DNA of 64,000 nucleotides from Bacteroidota bacterium. Its GTDB lineage: Bacteria > Bacteroidota > Ignavibacteria > Ignavibacteriales > Melioribacteraceae. The translations under genes were made by a program, and so were the position numbers. A model generated the notes under the pieces. That model was not told the DNA's origin. It saw nothing but the letters and a program-made list of their open reading frames with translations, and searched no databases. The stretch is from assembly GCA_023381535.1 (NCBI GenBank), contig JAMCSN010000014.1, positions 75,969 through 139,968 of the forward strand, in the 5' to 3' direction. Shown here piece by piece: positions 36,806-46,464 of the stretch. Numbering within the stretch: the stretch's first letter is position 1; every line of letters starts with the position of its first letter.

Positions 36806-39190
36806 ATGCTAAAACGAATTTTTTCAATGGTCTTTCTCATCCTAACACCAATTTATACTTATGCAGGCGAAGAAAATCTTAAAATCCCAACTCTAAACGA
36901 ATCCCAAAGTCAAATTCTGATCATCGGCATTTTTGTTTGTTTGATTGGGATCTTGTTTGGGATATACCAGTATAGAAAAGTTAAAAAGTTACAAGCGCAT
37001 AAATCTATGTTAGATGTAGCGCAAATTATTTTTGAAACAAGCAAAACATATTTAATTCAGCAGGGCAAGTTTTTGGGAATACTTTTCATTTTCATCGCGG
37101 CATGCATAGCATTTTATTTTGGTTACTTAATGGATAACGGAATTCCCGGAATACTTTTGATTCTCATGTGGACCGTGATCGGAATTTCCGGATCATACAG
37201 TGTTGCATGGTTCGGTATCAGAATGAATACGTTGGCAAACAGCAGAATGGCATTTGCATCGTTGGAAAGAAAACCGTTAAAACTTTCCAACATTCCTTTG
37301 GATGCCGGTATGAGTATCGGTGTTATGCTGATCTGCGTTGAACTAATCATGATGTTAATTATTCTATTATTTATCCCGAGATTTTATGCCGGTGCTTGCT
37401 TTATAGGATTCGCAATTGGTGAATCATTAGGCGCAAGCGCTTTAAGAATTGCCGGCGGAATCTTTACAAAAATTGCCGATATCGGCGCGGACTTAATGAA
37501 AATAGTTTTCAAAATAAAAGAAGACGATCCGCGCAACCCGGGCGTGATAGCTGATTGCGTTGGCGACAATGCCGGCGATAGCGTTGGTCCAACAGCCGAC
37601 GGATTTGAAACATACGGCGTTACAGGCGTTGCGCTAATCAGTTTAATTGTTCTTGCAGTTCATGATATCAATATTCAAACCGAATTGTTGACGTGGATTT
37701 TCTCAATTCGTATCATAATGATTCTAACTTCGATCGGAGCTTTCTACATTAACAAAGCTGTGAGTTACTACCGTTATACCGGCAAAGATGATATTAATTT
37801 CGAAACTCCGCTCACTTCGCTGGTTTGGATTTCGTCCGCATTGTCTATCACTGCAACGTTTGTGGTTTCCTATTTTCTTATCGGTTCTCTGCCGAACAAC
37901 ATTTGGGTTGTACTTTCGATTATTATAAGCTGCGGTACGTTCGGCGCTGCGCTGATTCCTGAATTCACAAAAATATTTACCAGTACAAAATCGCGGCACG
38001 TAAATGAAATTATCGAAGCTTCACGTCAAGGCGGTCCATCATTAAATATTCTTTCCGGTCTTGTTGCGGGAAATTTCAGCGCGTTCTGGATGGGATTGAT
38101 CTTCGCACTTTTAATGTTCATCGCGTATTTCGCAAGCGCAGAAGTACTTTCCGGATTTATGATGTTTCCTTCGATCTTCGCATTCGGTTTAGTCGCATTT
38201 GGATTTTTGGGCATGGGACCGGTTACCATTGCGGTTGACAGCTACGGACCGGTTACGGATAATGCTCAATCAATCTACGAGCTTTCCCTTATCGAAGAGA
38301 TAAAAGATATTGACAAAGAAATTGAAAGAGATTTTGGCTTCAAACCGGATTTTGAAAAAGCAAAACATTACCTGGAAGAAAATGATGGAGCCGGAAACAC
38401 TTTTAAAGCAACGGCAAAACCTGTGCTGATTGGAACTGCAGTTGTCGGCGCCACAGCGATGATATTTTCACTTATTCTCCTATTACGAAATACGCTTGGT
38501 ATAGATCCCTCAAGTGTGTTGAGCATTCTTAATCCATATACAAACATTGGTTTCTTATGCGGTGGTGCGGTTGTTTTCTGGTTCACCGGCGCTTCAACGC
38601 AAGCTGTTACAACCGGTGCTCATCGTGCTGTAGAATACATAAAGAAAAATATTCAGTTGGATCCGAATGCAAACAAAAGCGCTTCGATAGAAAAATCAAA
38701 AGAAGTAGTGAAGATTTGTACTCAATATGCTCAAAACGGAATGCTGAATATCTTCATTGCAATTTTTAGTTTCGCGTTGGCATTCGCACTTTTATCTGCG
38801 CCAGCTACGTCGGTAGCGCCTGTGGCTTTCTTTATAAGCTTTTTAATTTCGATTGCCGTATTCGGATTATTTCAAGCTGTGTTTATGGCAAATGCCGGCG
38901 GTGCATGGGATAATGCTAAGAAAGTTGTTGAGGTTGTGCTGAAAGAAAAAGGTACGCCGCTTCACGACGCAACCGTTGTCGGCGATACCGTTGGCGATCC
39001 ATTTAAAGATACATCTTCCGTTGCGCTAAATCCGGTAATCAAATTCACAACCTTGTTTGGATTGTTGGCTATGGAAATCGCTATCTCGGAAGAGTTTAGA
39101 AATACTGCGCCCTACGTTGGAATTGTTGTCTTAGCAGTCGCTCTTTATTTCGCGTGGCGTTCGTTCTACAAAATGCGGATTACTGAATAG
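36806..39190 (+). CDS. hppA: Membrane-bound ion-pumping pyrophosphatase
   Basis: Couples PPi hydrolysis to Na+ and/or H+ export. The 794 residues have about 16 hydrophobic helices. The substrate-site motifs are DIGADLMKIVFKIKEDDPRN, ADCVGDNAGDSVGPTADGFE, and later VGDTVGDPFKDTSS. In NTFKATAKPVLIG the residue that separates K+-dependent (Ala) from K+-independent (Lys) families is Lys, while the residue three further on is Ala rather than Thr, so the class is not clear-cut. The motif set looks like the Bacteroidota type. The N-terminal ~20 residues could be a signal-like first helix. It is transcribed alone, between two terminators. Confidence 0.94.
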   Translation: MLKRIFSMVFLILTPIYTYAGEENLKIPTLNESQSQILIIGIFVCLIGILFGIYQYRKVKKLQAHKSMLDVAQIIFETSKTYLIQQGKFLGILFIFIAACIAFYFGYLMDNGIPGILLILMWTVIGISGSYSVAWFGIRMNTLANSRMAFASLERKPLKLSNIPLDAGMSIGVMLICVELIMMLIILLFIPRFYAGACFIGFAIGESLGASALRIAGGIFTKIADIGADLMKIVFKIKEDDPRNPGVIADCVGDNAGDSVGPTADGFETYGVTGVALISLIVLAVHDINIQTELLTWIFSIRIIMILTSIGAFYINKAVSYYRYTGKDDINFETPLTSLVWISSALSITATFVVSYFLIGSLPNNIWVVLSIIISCGTFGAALIPEFTKIFTSTKSRHVNEIIEASRQGGPSLNILSGLVAGNFSAFWMGLIFALLMFIAYFASAEVLSGFMMFPSIFAFGLVAFGFLGMGPVTIAVDSYGPVTDNAQSIYELSLIEEIKDIDKEIERDFGFKPDFEKAKHYLEENDGAGNTFKATAKPVLIGTAVVGATAMIFSLILLLRNTLGIDPSSVLSILNPYTNIGFLCGGAVVFWFTGASTQAVTTGAHRAVEYIKKNIQLDPNANKSASIEKSKEVVKICTQYAQNGMLNIFIAIFSFALAFALLSAPATSVAPVAFFISFLISIAVFGLFQAVFMANAGGAWDNAKKVVEVVLKEKGTPLHDATVVGDTVGDPFKDTSSVALNPVIKFTTLFGLLAMEIAISEEFRNTAPYVGIVVLAVALYFAWRSFYKMRITE

Positions 39191-39206
39191 TTTTTTGCAT
39201 GATAAG

Positions 39207-39392
39207 TTATTTTGAATACCCTGCTGATTTTCCGGCAGGGTATTTTTTTTTGAATTCATCCGCCTCAATAAATTTATACTCGCCATCAAAACCTTTTTTG
39301 ATTGTTGCGCTAGAACTGCGCGGAGAAAAGTCACCATTCAAAATATCTATGAAATTATTGCGATTGGGCAATTTAATTAGGTATATTTGCAC
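39207..39392 (-). CDS. Possible small hypothetical protein
   Basis: A GTG-initiated 61-codon frame with AAGG a few bases upstream, hydrophilic and Lys/Asp/Phe-rich (GFDGEYKFIEADEFKKK). I do not recognise it. Its 3' end runs through the hppA terminator palindrome, which argues against a normal gene, but the composition is protein-like. It fills most of the hppA-amt gap. Confidence 0.3.
   Translation of the reverse strand: MQIYLIKLPNRNNFIDILNGDFSPRSSSATIKKGFDGEYKFIEADEFKKKYPAGKSAGYSK
39216..39250 (+). terminator. hppA terminator
   Basis: ATACCCTGC (39216-39224) pairs with GCAGGGTAT (39235-39243), followed by a run of T. It lies 25 bases after the hppA stop. Confidence 0.85.
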
Positions 39393-39467
39393 GCCAACCT
39401 TATTAAGTTAATTGATTTATAATATTTTTTGAATGATGCCATTGCTAGTATTCATAATGGAGAGAAA

Positions 39468-40787
39468 ATGACTAAATATAAATTTGTTCCGTTTGCCGTT
39501 CTGTTCATCATAGCCATTGCCGGCGCGGTTTTGAATTATAATTCGTCACACATTGTTGGCGGTCCGATAAATAGCGGCGACACAGCATGGATGTTGACCG
39601 CCACAGGTTTAGTTCTGCTGATGACGCCGGGTCTTTCATACTTTTACGGGGGAATGGTTGGAAGAAAAAATATAATCTCAACGATGCTTCAGAGTTTTAT
39701 ATCGATGGGCGTAATTAGTATTGTGTGGGTAGTTGTTGGTTTCAGTTTGGCGTTCGGAGATTCTATCGGAGGAATAATCGGCAATCCGTTTACTTATTTT
39801 ATGTTTAGAGGCGTTGATGGAAATACTCATCCGCTGTTAGCTCCGACTTTTCCGTTAATTCTCTTCGCTCTTTTTCAATTGAAGTTTGCAATCATTACAC
39901 CAGCACTCATAACCGGTTCTTTTGCGGAACGAATTCGTTTTTCCTCATACTTATTGTTCATGATTTTGTTTTCTCTTTTTATTTACACTCCGTTAGCGCA
40001 CATGACGTGGCATCCGGACGGAATATTAAGAAAAATGGGAGTCTTGGATTTCGCCGGCGGAACCGTGGTTCACATGTCGGCGGGATTTGCTGCGCTCGCT
40101 GGCGCTCTTCATCTCGGAAGGCGGCACACACACATTGCTAAAGAACGCCACATTCCGGCTAATATACCGTACGTAATTTTAGGCACCGGATTGTTATGGT
40201 TCGGATGGTTTGGTTTCAATGCTGGTTCCGCAATGGCTGCAAACGGATTAGCAGCTTTGGCATTTGCAACAACAAACACGGCATCAGCCGCTGCTGCAAT
40301 GTCTTGGTTATTCTTTGATATACTCATGGGCAGAAAGCCATCGGCGATGAGTGCATGCATTGGCGCTGTTGTCGGTTTGGTTGCAATTACTCCTGCCGCC
40401 GGTTACGTTTCTGTTGGAGCGAGTATTTTCATCGGTGCTACGGCTGCACTGATAAGTAACATCGCAGTAACAATGAAAGGTAAAACTACTCTCGACGACG
40501 CGCTCGATGTTTTTCCTTGTCACGGTTTGGGCGGAATTGTTGGAATGATTCTTACCGGCGTCTTTGCAAAAGATGTTGGATTAATCCACGGCGAGACTCA
40601 CACGTTTTTTATGCACATGATCGCGCTTGCAATAGTTAGCGTCTTTACGTTTGGCGGATCGTACTTACTTTACATGATAACGGATAAAATTTTGCCGATG
40701 CGCGTCAGCAAGGAAGAAGAAATCGAAGGACTTGATATCAGCCAGCATGGTGAAAGCATTCACTCAAGACTACCGTCGTGGGATTAA
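39468..40787 (+). CDS. amt: Ammonium transporter
   Basis: Amt/Rh-family channel for NH3/NH4+. The ATG at 39468 follows GGAGAG; an upstream TTG (39429) would only add an unsupported 13 residues. The 439 residues contain eleven helices, GLSYFYGGMVGRKNIISTML with the Phe gate, DFAGGTVVHMSAGFAAL with the first pore His, WFGWFGFNAGSA, and DVFPCHGLGGIVGMILTG with the second pore His. The N terminus has a membrane segment like a signal sequence. No glnB/glnK neighbour is present, which is unusual. A TATAAT (39418-39423) lies upstream without a clear -35. Confidence 0.95.
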   Translation: MTKYKFVPFAVLFIIAIAGAVLNYNSSHIVGGPINSGDTAWMLTATGLVLLMTPGLSYFYGGMVGRKNIISTMLQSFISMGVISIVWVVVGFSLAFGDSIGGIIGNPFTYFMFRGVDGNTHPLLAPTFPLILFALFQLKFAIITPALITGSFAERIRFSSYLLFMILFSLFIYTPLAHMTWHPDGILRKMGVLDFAGGTVVHMSAGFAALAGALHLGRRHTHIAKERHIPANIPYVILGTGLLWFGWFGFNAGSAMAANGLAALAFATTNTASAAAAMSWLFFDILMGRKPSAMSACIGAVVGLVAITPAAGYVSVGASIFIGATAALISNIAVTMKGKTTLDDALDVFPCHGLGGIVGMILTGVFAKDVGLIHGETHTFFMHMIALAIVSVFTFGGSYLLYMITDKILPMRVSKEEEIEGLDISQHGESIHSRLPSWD

Positions 40788-40893
40788 AAGCAATCGATTG
40801 AAATTCCGCGCAGAAAATTTTGTTTACACCGCGAGTGTTTTTTTGTGGTGCTTTATTTAATCAAAGATTAAATTCCTTCCCACAATCATTGGG

Positions 40894-42396
40894 ATGGATA
40901 TGCACAAAGAAACATTTTCTACCGCACAAGAAACTTCCACCGGATTAAAACGCGAATTAGGTTTATTCGATTCGACAATGATTGTTGTCGGTTCAATGAT
41001 CGGTTCCGGAATTTTTATTGTCAGTTCCGATATTGCTCGAACAGTCGGCTCGAGCGGATTGCTGCTTTTAGTTTGGTTAATCACCGGTGTTATTACTTTG
41101 GTCGGCGCATTAAGTTACGGCGAACTTGCCGCAATGATGCCCAACGCAGGCGGTCAGTACGTTTATTTGCGCGAAGCATACAATCCGTTGGTTGGATTTC
41201 TTTACGGATGGACTTTGTTCTTGGTAATTCAAACCGGAACAATTGCAGCCGTTGCCGTTGCGTTCGCAAAATTTACTGCGGTTCTCATCCCTTGGTTTAG
41301 TACCGCAAACGTTCTATTCAATTTCTTTGGACTCAAAGTTTCATCGGGACAAATATTGGCAATCGTTCTGATTTTATTTTTGACTTACATAAACATGAGA
41401 GGGTTGCGGGAAGCAAAGTTTGTTCAAAACATATTTACGATTGCAAAAACACTCGCACTTCTCGGTCTAATTGTTTTAGGAATTTTTGTCGGTTCAAATG
41501 CCCATGCAATCGCTGCCAATTTTTCAAAAGTCTGGGAAGGGCAGTGGCTTCACATGTCTGGCGGCAAAATCGAATGGATTGAACAATTAAGCGGATTCTC
41601 TGTTATCGTTGCAATCGGAGTCGCGATGGTCGGTTCACTGTTCGCGAGTGTGGCGTGGGAAAATATTACGTTCACCGCTGGCGAAATAAAAAATCCGAAA
41701 AAAGTTATTCCATTAAGTCTATTTTTAGGAACGTTGATAGTAACACTTCTTTATGTGCTCGCTAACGTAGCGTATTTAGTTGTACTTCCGCTTGCCGGAA
41801 ATCCGCAAGCTAAAGATGTTGTGGGTCAGGGAATTCAATTTGCGGCTGATGATCGAGTTGGTACCGCTGCAGCACAAATGTTTTTCGGTCAACCGGCTGC
41901 ATTGATAATGGCGGTGCTGATAATGGTCTCAACATTTGGATGCAACAACGGTTTAATACTTGCCGGCGCGCGGGTTTATTACGCAATGGCAAAAGACAAT
42001 TTGTTCTTCAAAACTACCGGTGAATTAAATAAAAATTCCGTTCCGGCAAAAGCGCTTATCTTTCAAGCAATATGGGCAAGCGTTTTATGTCTCTCCGGAA
42101 CTTACTCCCAGCTTTTGGACTACGTGATATTTACCGTCCTAATTTTTTATTCTCTGACGATAATCGGCGTTTTCATTTTACGAAAAAGAAAACCGGATGC
42201 GGAACGACCGTACAAAGCTTTCGGTTATCCTGTGCTGCCTATCCTTTACATTTTTCTTGCTTCTACCATTTCAATCATTTTGATTGTAGAAAAACCGATG
42301 TACACCTGGCCCGGACTAATAATTGTTTTGTTGGGAATACCGGTTTATTTTATTTGGAAGGCGTCTCAGAAAAAGAATCAAAACGTTACCGGATAG
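40894..42396 (+). CDS. APC-family amino acid permease
   Basis: A 500-residue membrane protein with twelve predicted helices. TMIVVGSMIGSGIFIVSSDI contains the GSGIF substrate motif of helix 1; GELAAMMPNAGGQYVYLREA is the conserved helix 2-3 block. AWENITFTAGEIKNPKK-like VAWENITFTAGEIKNP and TFGCNNGLILAGARVYYAM follow. It resembles LAT/YfnA-type exchangers. Substrate unknown. The 3' end overlaps the convergent TonB gene by 11 bases. The 106-base spacer before it holds only a weak hairpin. Confidence 0.88.
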   Translation: MDMHKETFSTAQETSTGLKRELGLFDSTMIVVGSMIGSGIFIVSSDIARTVGSSGLLLLVWLITGVITLVGALSYGELAAMMPNAGGQYVYLREAYNPLVGFLYGWTLFLVIQTGTIAAVAVAFAKFTAVLIPWFSTANVLFNFFGLKVSSGQILAIVLILFLTYINMRGLREAKFVQNIFTIAKTLALLGLIVLGIFVGSNAHAIAANFSKVWEGQWLHMSGGKIEWIEQLSGFSVIVAIGVAMVGSLFASVAWENITFTAGEIKNPKKVIPLSLFLGTLIVTLLYVLANVAYLVVLPLAGNPQAKDVVGQGIQFAADDRVGTAAAQMFFGQPAALIMAVLIMVSTFGCNNGLILAGARVYYAMAKDNLFFKTTGELNKNSVPAKALIFQAIWASVLCLSGTYSQLLDYVIFTVLIFYSLTIIGVFILRKRKPDAERPYKAFGYPVLPILYIFLASTISIILIVEKPMYTWPGLIIVLLGIPVYFIWKASQKKNQNVTG

Positions 42397-43069
42397 AAAC
42401 CGGGATTTGCATTTGTACTTTTACCGGCTGCTCGTTTTGTTTGCCCGGTCTGAATCGTGTACGTGAAACAGCCATCATCGCTGCTTCATCGCATCCGTAG
42501 CCGATACCTTTTGTGAGCATGGTTTTTCTAACCACGCCGTACTGATCTATAAATGCCAGAACGAACACTGTACCGGAAATTCCTTTTTGTTTTGCTTGCG
42601 GCGGAATAATTACCTTTGAATTGATCTCATCAAAACCGCCAAGCGGTTCGGGCATTTCATCGACGGCAACAAAATAAATTTCTTCTTTCGGTTTTTGAAT
42701 TATAGGAATGCCCAACGAAATCCCCGGCTTACCGGTGCCGGTTCCTGTTCCGCTACCCGTGCCGGTTCCTTTTGCATCGCCCGATTGATTTCCGACAGCA
42801 GCAGTTTCTTTTTTCACTTCCGCCGGTTTAGCTATTGGTTTCACTTTCTCTTCAACTTTCTTCTCGCTTGTATTTATTTTTTCTTCCGGTTCTTCTGTAG
42901 CAGTTGTTGTTCCGCCGCTACCGCCGGATTCTTCAAACAAATTGAACTCGATCAAACCGTTTGCATTAGGATTGTAATTATGTGCTGCGATGTAAAAAAG
43001 AAAAAAAATAATTGAGTGAACTAAAAGTGAAATTGAAAATGAAACATATTTTGAGACGTTACCCGGCAT
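42386..43069 (-). CDS. TonB-family energy transducer
   Basis: Carries proton-motive energy from ExbBD to outer-membrane receptors. The 227 residues have an N-terminal membrane anchor (SISLLVHSIIFFLFYIAA), a Glu/Lys-rich linker and a Gly-Thr/Gly-Ser repeat stretch (GTGTGSGTGTGTGKPG). A TonB C-terminal domain follows (residues about 140-225: SKVIIPPQAKQKGISGTVFV, GYGCDEAAMMAVSRTRF, PGKQNEQPVKVQMQIPV). Last gene of an exbB-exbD-tonB set. Confidence 0.88.
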   Translation of the reverse strand: MPGNVSKYVSFSISLLVHSIIFFLFYIAAHNYNPNANGLIEFNLFEESGGSGGTTTATEEPEEKINTSEKKVEEKVKPIAKPAEVKKETAAVGNQSGDAKGTGTGSGTGTGTGKPGISLGIPIIQKPKEEIYFVAVDEMPEPLGGFDEINSKVIIPPQAKQKGISGTVFVLAFIDQYGVVRKTMLTKGIGYGCDEAAMMAVSRTRFRPGKQNEQPVKVQMQIPVSIR

Positions 43070-43107
43070 TGAAATTTATTAAGTGGAAAGTGCGTAAATC
43101 ATTTTTG

Positions 43108-43524
43108 TCAAGGTGTTGTACTCTCTATGCGGGTTGTGGCTATCAGAAGTTTGGTCGCACCGGCTTTTTTCAATTGATCAAGCAGCTGCACAAATGAACC
43201 GTGAAGGACGTCCTTATCTGCCTTAATTATTACTTCTTTCACTCCGGTCTTTTCAAATTCTTTTTGCAGATAGAAAGGCACTTCCTGAAACGCGACAGTC
43301 TTATTGTTGATGAAGATTTTATCTTTCTCATCCATATAGACTTCAACACCTTTATTGATTTCCGTTTCAGCGGTTGTTGATTGCGGCAGCTTAACTTTGA
43401 ACGAACCGGAAATAAGAAACGGGCTTGTGATCATAAAAATAATTAGAAGCACCAACACGATGTCTGTGAAGGGAGTAATGTTGATTTCTGAAAATTCTTT
43501 TTCTTCCAGTCTGAATCGTCTCAT
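43108..43524 (-). CDS. exbD: ExbD/TolR-family biopolymer transport protein
   Basis: 138-residue single-pass protein. The N-terminal FSEINITPFTDIVLVLLIIFM places the proton-carrying Asp in the membrane helix, as in ExbD/TolR. The periplasmic part (KVKLPQSTTAETE..., EVIIKADKDVLHGSFVQLLD) is the typical ExbD domain. It lies 9 bases downstream of exbB and 38 bases upstream of the TonB gene, so the three are one transcript. Tol versus Exb assignment rests on the adjacent TonB. Confidence 0.9.
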   Translation of the reverse strand: MRRFRLEEKEFSEINITPFTDIVLVLLIIFMITSPFLISGSFKVKLPQSTTAETEINKGVEVYMDEKDKIFINNKTVAFQEVPFYLQKEFEKTGVKEVIIKADKDVLHGSFVQLLDQLKKAGATKLLIATTRIESTTP

Positions 43525-43533
43525 AAATCCTCT

Positions 43534-44184
43534 TTACTTGGAGCTTTTAAGAACTCTTATCACGCCGTTAATTGATTCATCGAACGAAGGTATGCTCAGC
43601 TTTAATCTTTTCGTGAAATAGTTGTAGAACATAACAGCCGGCACCGCAACAAATAAACCAGCGGCAGTTGCAATCAATGCTTCGGCAATTCCGCTCATCA
43701 CGTGCGCATAATTTGATGTGTCGGTTAATGATAGCGCGCTGAACGATTTGATAATTCCAACAACAGTTCCGAATAATCCAATGAAAGGTGACACCGCGCC
43801 GAGAGTTGCAAGAACTCCAAGACCGCCTTCAAGTTTTGTAATTTCCTGATCAAGCTTGTTGTATGCGGTTTCGGTTAAATCTTCTTTTGATAGGTGAAGA
43901 TGTTCAAGGATGTACTTCATTACATTTGCAAGCGGGGAAGTAACTTTAAAACCGAGCGATGTAATTTTGTAGTTCTTGCAAACCGTTATGGCTTCCTTCA
44001 AACTTTTTGCTTCGAGTTTTTCAGCAATTTGCGTGAGCAGCTCCTCATTGTACTTGGATTTAATTCCGTTGAACTGAATCAATTTTTCTATAATGACTTT
44101 CAGCGAGAAGATTGAACTCAACGCCAGGATGAAAATTGTGAATCCGCCTTTCATCAAAAGGTCTAGAAGTGTTTCATTTCCCAT
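43534..44184 (-). CDS. exbB: ExbB/TolQ-family proton channel protein
   Basis: 216 residues with three membrane helices. LEGGLGVLATLGAVSPFIGLFGTVVGIIKSF and ISGIAEALIATAAGLFVAVPAVMFYNYF (helices 2 and 3 with the conserved Thr and small residues) are the MotA/TolQ/ExbB signature in pieces. The long cytoplasmic loop is Lys-rich. It begins the ExbB-ExbD-TonB unit; the DedA gene upstream is 31 bases away and may also be included. Confidence 0.9.
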   Translation of the reverse strand: MGNETLLDLLMKGGFTIFILALSSIFSLKVIIEKLIQFNGIKSKYNEELLTQIAEKLEAKSLKEAITVCKNYKITSLGFKVTSPLANVMKYILEHLHLSKEDLTETAYNKLDQEITKLEGGLGVLATLGAVSPFIGLFGTVVGIIKSFSALSLTDTSNYAHVMSGIAEALIATAAGLFVAVPAVMFYNYFTKRLKLSIPSFDESINGVIRVLKSSK

Positions 44185-44215
44185 TTCGTGTCTCCATTCA
44201 AGAAATAGTAATTTT

Positions 44216-44860
44216 TTATTTGTTGGACTTATTCAACTTATGTCTCATGTACTCGGTAATACCCGGAATTATAGATATAAAAATGATAGCGATTACTACT
44301 AAAGAAAAATTTTGTTTTACGAACGCTAAGTTACCAAAATAAAATCCTCCATACACAAAAAGTGCACACCAAATTGCACCGCCGATTATGTTGTAAGAAA
44401 TGAATTTTGGATAGGTCATCGATCCGATGCCGGCTACAAACGGCGCAAAAGTTCTTACGATTGGAACGAAGCGGGCAAGTATGATTGTTTTGCCTCCGTA
44501 CTTTTCATAAAACTGATGAGTGCGATCCAAATATTCTTTCTTTAGAAATCTTGAACCCTTTTCAAAGAGTTTATTGCCGAAGTAATGACCGATCCAGTAA
44601 TTCACTGTGTCGCCTAAAATTGCGGCGGCTGCTAAGATCAAAAACAAAATGTGAACATTAAATGAACCTTGCGCGGCAAAAGTTCCCGCTACAAATAACA
44701 ATGAGTCACCGGGCAGAAACGGTGTGAAGACAAATCCAGTCTCTGCAAATATTACCAAGAAAAGTATCAGATAGGTCAGTGTGCCGTACTGAATAATGAT
44801 ATCGTGAAGATGCGTATCAAGATGTAAAACGAAATCGAGGAGTTCTTTTATTAATTCCAT
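44216..44860 (-). CDS. DedA-family membrane protein
   Basis: 214 residues of the DedA/SNARE-associated (VTT) family, linked to lipid scrambling and membrane homeostasis. FLVIFAETGFVFTPFLPGDSLLFVAG carries the E-x(n)-PGD motif; GDTVNYWIGHYFGNKLFEKG and ILARFVPIVRTFAPFVAGIGSM contain the R-x-x-P arginine helix. Six hydrophobic segments. Normal length for the family. Confidence 0.9.
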   Translation of the reverse strand: MELIKELLDFVLHLDTHLHDIIIQYGTLTYLILFLVIFAETGFVFTPFLPGDSLLFVAGTFAAQGSFNVHILFLILAAAAILGDTVNYWIGHYFGNKLFEKGSRFLKKEYLDRTHQFYEKYGGKTIILARFVPIVRTFAPFVAGIGSMTYPKFISYNIIGGAIWCALFVYGGFYFGNLAFVKQNFSLVVIAIIFISIIPGITEYMRHKLNKSNK

Positions 44861-44901
44861 GCAATGTTGTTTTGATTGAGAAAAAGTTGGATTAGAAATT
44901 T

Positions 44902-46140
44902 TTAGACATTTTCTATGTAATTAAGATCTTTGTCATATGTCTCTTCCAATTTATAGATTGCAAATAAAGCAATTACAATTGAAACGATTCCAATTATCAG
45001 CGCGGAATAAATCATACCGAGAGACGAACGTAAGTATTCAAATCCGAAAGTAATAGGTATTACCGAACCGCGGATGAAGTTCGGGACCGTAGTTGTAACC
45101 GTTGATCTAAGGTTTGTACCAAAATGTTCCGATGCTGTTGTTACAAACACCGCCCAGTAGCCGGTGGCGAATCCCAGCAAAACACATAAACCGTAAAACT
45201 GAACCTTTGTAAGACCATGAAGGAATAAGTAAAACAAAATAAACACGAAAGTGAGCCCGATAAAAAGCGCTACAACTTTTCTTCTGCTTTTTAAATACTG
45301 GCTCAAGAATCCGCTTGCAAAATCTCCGAAGATTAATCCGGTGTACGTGAACAAGATGGAATTGCCCGCAACAATTTTTTCATTCACGCCTAATACTTTT
45401 GCAAATTCCGGTGAAAAAGTGATTAGCACTCCGACAACATACCAAATCGGAAGTCCAATCAAAATACAGTAAAGATATCGTAAGAATCTTTCTCTGGAAG
45501 TGAACAGTTTCAAAAAATTTCCTTTGCTGATGTTCGCAGTTTGAACCGACTTGTACATTCCACTTTCAAACATTCGCAGCCGCATAATCAAAAGAATCAA
45601 ACCAAGAATTCCGCCGATGATGAACGCAACGTGCCAGTTGAAAACGTCTCCGATGATTGCAGCGAAGATCGCTCCCGAAACACCGATTGTTGCAACTATT
45701 GCAGTTCCGTAACCGCGCGTTTCTTTCGTCATCACTTCACTTACAAGGGTTACTGCTGCGCCAAGTTCACCGGCTAAACCAACGCCGGCAATGAATCTGA
45801 GAAGCGCATAAAGATCAATCGATGTTACAAACGCGTTCAATAGATTGGCAACTGAATACATAAAAATTGATCCGAATAAAACGGAGAGTCTTCCTTTCTT
45901 ATCACCCCAAACTCCCCAAATTATTCCTCCAATCAACATGCCCCACATTTGCATTTGTAAAATGTAAACACCAACCTCAATCATATTATTTGCGGGGACG
46001 CCAAGGTCGGTCAAACTAGGGACCCTGACAATTCCGAACAAGATAAGATCATAGATATCAACAAAATATCCGAGTGCGGAAACAAGTACCGTAGTGTTCA
46101 GAATATTTTTAAGAAGGCTTTCTTTATGTTGTTCCATCAT
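44902..46140 (-). CDS. MFS transporter, metabolite:H+ symporter type
   Basis: A 412-residue twelve-helix transporter. WGDKKGRLSVLFGSIFMYSV is the MFS loop 2-3 signature (GDKKGR), and GELGAAVTLVSEVMTKETRG matches the sugar/metabolite symporter subfamily. The N terminus (GYFVDIYDLILFGIVRVPSL) is like MHS-family members. Substrate unknown, possibly a carboxylate. It heads a run of minus-strand genes; the 324 bases upstream have no promoter I trust. Confidence 0.88.
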   Translation of the reverse strand: MMEQHKESLLKNILNTTVLVSALGYFVDIYDLILFGIVRVPSLTDLGVPANNMIEVGVYILQMQMWGMLIGGIIWGVWGDKKGRLSVLFGSIFMYSVANLLNAFVTSIDLYALLRFIAGVGLAGELGAAVTLVSEVMTKETRGYGTAIVATIGVSGAIFAAIIGDVFNWHVAFIIGGILGLILLIMRLRMFESGMYKSVQTANISKGNFLKLFTSRERFLRYLYCILIGLPIWYVVGVLITFSPEFAKVLGVNEKIVAGNSILFTYTGLIFGDFASGFLSQYLKSRRKVVALFIGLTFVFILFYLFLHGLTKVQFYGLCVLLGFATGYWAVFVTTASEHFGTNLRSTVTTTVPNFIRGSVIPITFGFEYLRSSLGMIYSALIIGIVSIVIALFAIYKLEETYDKDLNYIENV

Positions 46141-46363
46141 CGATTCCTTTAGGGAGAGTAAAAATTTAATGCTGAAACTATCATTTATATGAATAAATTG
46201 AAATAGAAAATTATTAATGAGGCGAATCTAAAAAGGTCATTTTCAAATTTTTCTACTGCTAATTTATACCGGAATCGTAACTTTTGGGCAACTGAAATAC
46301 CTTTTTAGAGTAGACTCATTAATTCTAAAGTGTAAGCCATTCAAGGTTCCAAAACAAAAATGA

Positions 46364-46456
46364 GAGGGAGCGGTTTATCCGGTTACATACAATTCATGTG
46401 CGGTTCATTTGTACGATGAAAAAGGTACATACGTCCACCAAGTACAAACATTTTAG
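46364..46456 (+). pseudogene. 3' remnant of a [NiFe]-hydrogenase large subunit
   Basis: Between stops at 46361 and 46454 one frame reads EGAVYPVTYNSCAVHLYDEK and on to VHQVQTF-stop. The CAVH followed by a ~15-residue tail matches the processed C terminus of HyaB-type large subunits (DPCxACAVH, with a tail cleaved after His). The residues before CAVH no longer match. The stop lies 8 bases before the ATG of a HyaC-type cytochrome b, exactly where hyaB would end. No small subunit or further large-subunit sequence is visible at 46141-46363, which is otherwise featureless AT-rich DNA. Confidence 0.55.
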
Positions 46457-46464
46457 GAGCGATA

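Noticed and set aside
39418..39423. Full promoter for amt
   Set aside because: TATAAT is present but no -35 element lies at 16-18 bases, so it is not listed.
46141..46363. Further hydrogenase (hyaA/hyaB) sequence upstream of the CAVH remnant
   Set aside because: No frame shows hydrogenase cluster-binding or active-site motifs; only the last ~20 codons can be argued.
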